The position numbers and the translations under genes are program-made. A stretch of DNA of 64,000 nt from Limobrevibacterium gyesilva (lineage in GTDB: Bacteria; Pseudomonadota; Alphaproteobacteria; Acetobacterales; Acetobacteraceae): assembly GCF_025989185.1 (NCBI RefSeq), contig NZ_JAPDNT010000009.1, positions 80,300 to 144,299 on the forward strand, written 5' to 3'. Of the stretch, positions 62,307 to 64,000 are shown one piece after another (within the stretch, counting starts at the first letter, position 1; the number at the start of each line of letters is the position of its first letter). A model generated the notes under the pieces. That model worked only from the letters and a program-made list of their open reading frames with translations, was not told the origin of the DNA and searched no databases.

Positions 62307-63616
62307 CCGCCGCCTGCCCTCCGCGCGACATCCTCTTCGCAACCTGGGAGGGGGGCGGCAACGTGCCTCCCATCCTTTCCGCCATCCGCCAGATGGTCGC
62401 CCGCGGCCACCGCGTGCGCCTGATCGCCGACTCCGTCATCGGCCCCGAGGCCATGGAGACTGGCGCCGCCTTCACCCCCTGGCGCCGCGCCCCCAACCGC
62501 ACCGACCGCAGCAGCGCCTCCGACACGCTGCGCGACTGGGAGGCCGGATCGGGCCTCGAAGGCTTCGAACGGCTGCGCGACACCATCATGTGCGGCCCCG
62601 CCCTGGCGCAGGCGCAGGACGTGCTGGACGAACTCGCCCGCCGCCCTGCCGACCTCATCGTCGGCAACGAGCTGCTGTTCGGCGTCATGACCGCCGCCGA
62701 GGCGTCCGGCACGCCGCTGGTGCTGCTATGCCCCAATATCAGCGTGTACCCGCTGCCCGGCATGCCGCCGATGGGCCTCGGCCTGCTTCCGGCCCGCACC
62801 CCGGCCGAGCAGGAGGAACACGCCCGCATCCAGGCCGGCTTCGCGGATATGCTGAACGGCGGCCTGCCGTCGGTGAACGCCGCCCGCATGGCCCTCGGCC
62901 TCGGCCCGCTGCACTTCGTCGGCGACCAGGCCGCAATCGCGCGGCGCGTGCTGCTGGCGACCAGCCCGGATTTCGACTTCCAGGCCGCCTGGCTGCCCCC
63001 GCCCGTGCGCTATGTCGGCCCTTTGCTGGGCCAGCCTGCCTGGGCCGGGGACTGGGAGTCGCCATGGCCGGATCTGCACCCCGATCCGCTCGTCCTGGTC
63101 GCCTTCAGCACCACGTTCCAGAACCAGGGTGCCACCATCGAAGCCATCGCCACGGCCCTCGGCGACCTGCCGGTGCGCGGCCTCGTCACCACCGGCCCCG
63201 GTCTCGGCGACGCGCCGCTGCCCACCCCGCCCAATGTCGTCATCGTCCCCGCGGCCCCGCATGACGAGGTGATGCGTCGCGCCCGTGTCGTCGTCACCCA
63301 TGGCGGCCATGGCACGGTGATCCGCGCGCTGTCGCATGGCGTGCCGCTGCTCGTCCTGCCGATGGGCCGCGATCAGCACGACAACGCCGCCCGCGTCGTC
63401 AGCCACGGCGCCGGGCTGGAACTGCCCCGCGACGCTGCCCCGGAGCAGATCCGCGCGGCGCTGCTCCGTCTGCTGCACGAACCGTCCTTCCACGCCGCCG
63501 CTTCCCGCCTGTCGGGCGCCATCGCCGCCCCTGGGCGCACCGCGAGCCTTGTCGAGGAAATCGAGGAAGCCGCCGCGCCCGCCGTCCGGCCTGGCCCGCT
63601 CGCCCACGCCTGCTGA
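62303..63616 (+). CDS. GT1 family glycosyltransferase (MGT/UGT-like)
   Basis: The 437-residue protein is a GT-B fold glycosyltransferase. The N-terminal DILFATWEGGGNVPPIL binds acceptor and the C-terminal THGGHGTVIRALSHGVPLLV and PMGRDQHDNAARV form the nucleotide-sugar site, as in macrolide glycosyltransferases and UGTs. Control by a linked TetR regulator suggests modification of an inducing small molecule, perhaps a toxin or own metabolite. This is inference. Confidence 0.9.
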   Translation: MTAACPPRDILFATWEGGGNVPPILSAIRQMVARGHRVRLIADSVIGPEAMETGAAFTPWRRAPNRTDRSSASDTLRDWEAGSGLEGFERLRDTIMCGPALAQAQDVLDELARRPADLIVGNELLFGVMTAAEASGTPLVLLCPNISVYPLPGMPPMGLGLLPARTPAEQEEHARIQAGFADMLNGGLPSVNAARMALGLGPLHFVGDQAAIARRVLLATSPDFDFQAAWLPPPVRYVGPLLGQPAWAGDWESPWPDLHPDPLVLVAFSTTFQNQGATIEAIATALGDLPVRGLVTTGPGLGDAPLPTPPNVVIVPAAPHDEVMRRARVVVTHGGHGTVIRALSHGVPLLVLPMGRDQHDNAARVVSHGAGLELPRDAAPEQIRAALLRLLHEPSFHAAASRLSGAIAAPGRTASLVEEIEEAAAPAVRPGPLAHAC

Positions 63617-63667
63617 TGCCGGGCGGCCGCTTCGTCGCCCGCGCCTTCCGTGGCAGGATCACGGCCG

Positions 63668-64000
63668 ATGCTGTTCGTCACCGATTTCGCGGACCAGGCC
63701 GTGGTCCTGCCTCTCGCTGTCGCCATCGCCCTGTCGCTTTGGCTGGCAGGCTGGGGGCGCGGCGCGCTGGCGTGGTGCGCCGCGATCGCCGCAACCTTCG
63801 CGGCGGTCGGCGCGCTCAAGCTCGCGGTCTTTGCGTTCGGCGCGCCGCCGGTGCTGCCGGACCTGCGCAGCCCCAGCGGCCACACCGCCGCGGCCGCCCT
63901 GGTCTATGGCGGCCTGGCCGCGCTCCTGGCCGCGCAAGCCCGCTGGCGGGCCCGAACGCTCGCGATCGCCGCCCTGTGCGCGGCCACCATCGGCGCCACC
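63668..64000 (+). CDS. PAP2 family phosphatase (N-terminal part, cut by window edge)
   Basis: The frame opens with ATG at 63668 and stays open to the window end (111 codons). It has hydrophobic helices and the PAP2 signature KLAVFAFGAPP followed by DLRSPSGHTAAAA, which holds the Lys, Pro-Ser-Gly-His residues of the phosphatase site. It is probably a membrane lipid phosphatase. About half of the family length is visible. Confidence 0.8.
   Translation, partial: MLFVTDFADQAVVLPLAVAIALSLWLAGWGRGALAWCAAIAATFAAVGALKLAVFAFGAPPVLPDLRSPSGHTAAAALVYGGLAALLAAQARWRARTLAIAALCAATIGAT

Noticed and set aside
1..64000. Search for tRNA, rRNA, CRISPR arrays, insertion sequences and integrases
   Set aside because: None of the intergenic gaps is long or structured enough for an RNA gene that I can recognise, no regularly spaced repeats occur, and no transposase or integrase motifs were seen.

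Overview
The window is very GC-rich, with G or C at most third codon positions, and is packed with genes on both strands. Gene families and protein sequences point to an alphaproteobacterium, most likely in the Rhodospirillales/Acetobacteraceae area; this is an inference from content, since no rRNA or marker gene is present. I found 59 protein genes, two of them cut by the window edges. I saw no tRNA, rRNA, CRISPR array, insertion sequence or phage integration site.

Left part (1-15.7 kb). A tetrameric sarcosine oxidase operon (soxB-D-A-G, minus strand) sits at the left edge. It is followed by an M81/MlrC metallopeptidase with a family-5 solute-binding protein. Divergent from these is a plus-strand series: a second MlrC, a MalY/PatB-type C-S lyase, a PhyH dioxygenase and a TenA-family protein. 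The TenA gene appears to begin at an ATC codon. An SDR, a Thr/Ser dehydratase and a BaiN/YhiN flavoprotein follow.

Middle (15.9-34.6 kb). A plus-strand operon encodes a xanthine-dehydrogenase-type molybdenum hydroxylase (FAD, 2Fe-2S and Mo subunits), a MoaD/ThiS-like small protein and a DapA-family lyase. Facing it is a nine-gene minus-strand operon (28.0 to 21.0 kb): a GntR/FCD regulator, two HIBADH-type dehydrogenases, a lactonase-like amidohydrolase, a complete polar amino-acid-type ABC transporter and an RpiB-like isomerase. A perfect GTGGT-N3-ACCAC palindrome lies just upstream of the regulator start. Next come an aromatic-acid efflux set (FUSC, DUF1656, HlyD), a TIGR03118 beta-propeller protein and a Sel1-repeat protein.

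Right part (34.6-64 kb). ModC and ModB (molybdate uptake, no modA here; modB also seems to start at ATC) are followed by genes with an amide or peptide theme: an atypical M28 peptidase, an M20 carboxypeptidase, a MocA oxidoreductase, an Ldh-family dehydrogenase, an N,N-dimethylformamidase-like protein, a complete dipeptide-type ABC importer and an AstE/aspartoacylase-like deacylase. Then come a peroxide-defence module (rubrerythrin, CCG-domain Fe-S protein, DUF3501), a second MocA, an orphan solute-binding protein, a DUF1223 protein and a haloacid dehalogenase. The last stretch holds a tyrosine phosphatase with a small unknown gene, an FkbM methyltransferase, a Tat-exported phosphoesterase, a TetR-GT1 glycosyltransferase pair with a 34-bp operator palindrome, and a partial PAP2 phosphatase.

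Taken together the region looks like a nutrient-scavenging segment: uptake systems paired with enzymes for methylated amines, amides/peptides and sugar-acid or lactone compounds, plus molybdenum-dependent oxidation. Three related hairpins behind stop codons near 50.6 and 57.3-57.5 kb look like a small dispersed repeat family.
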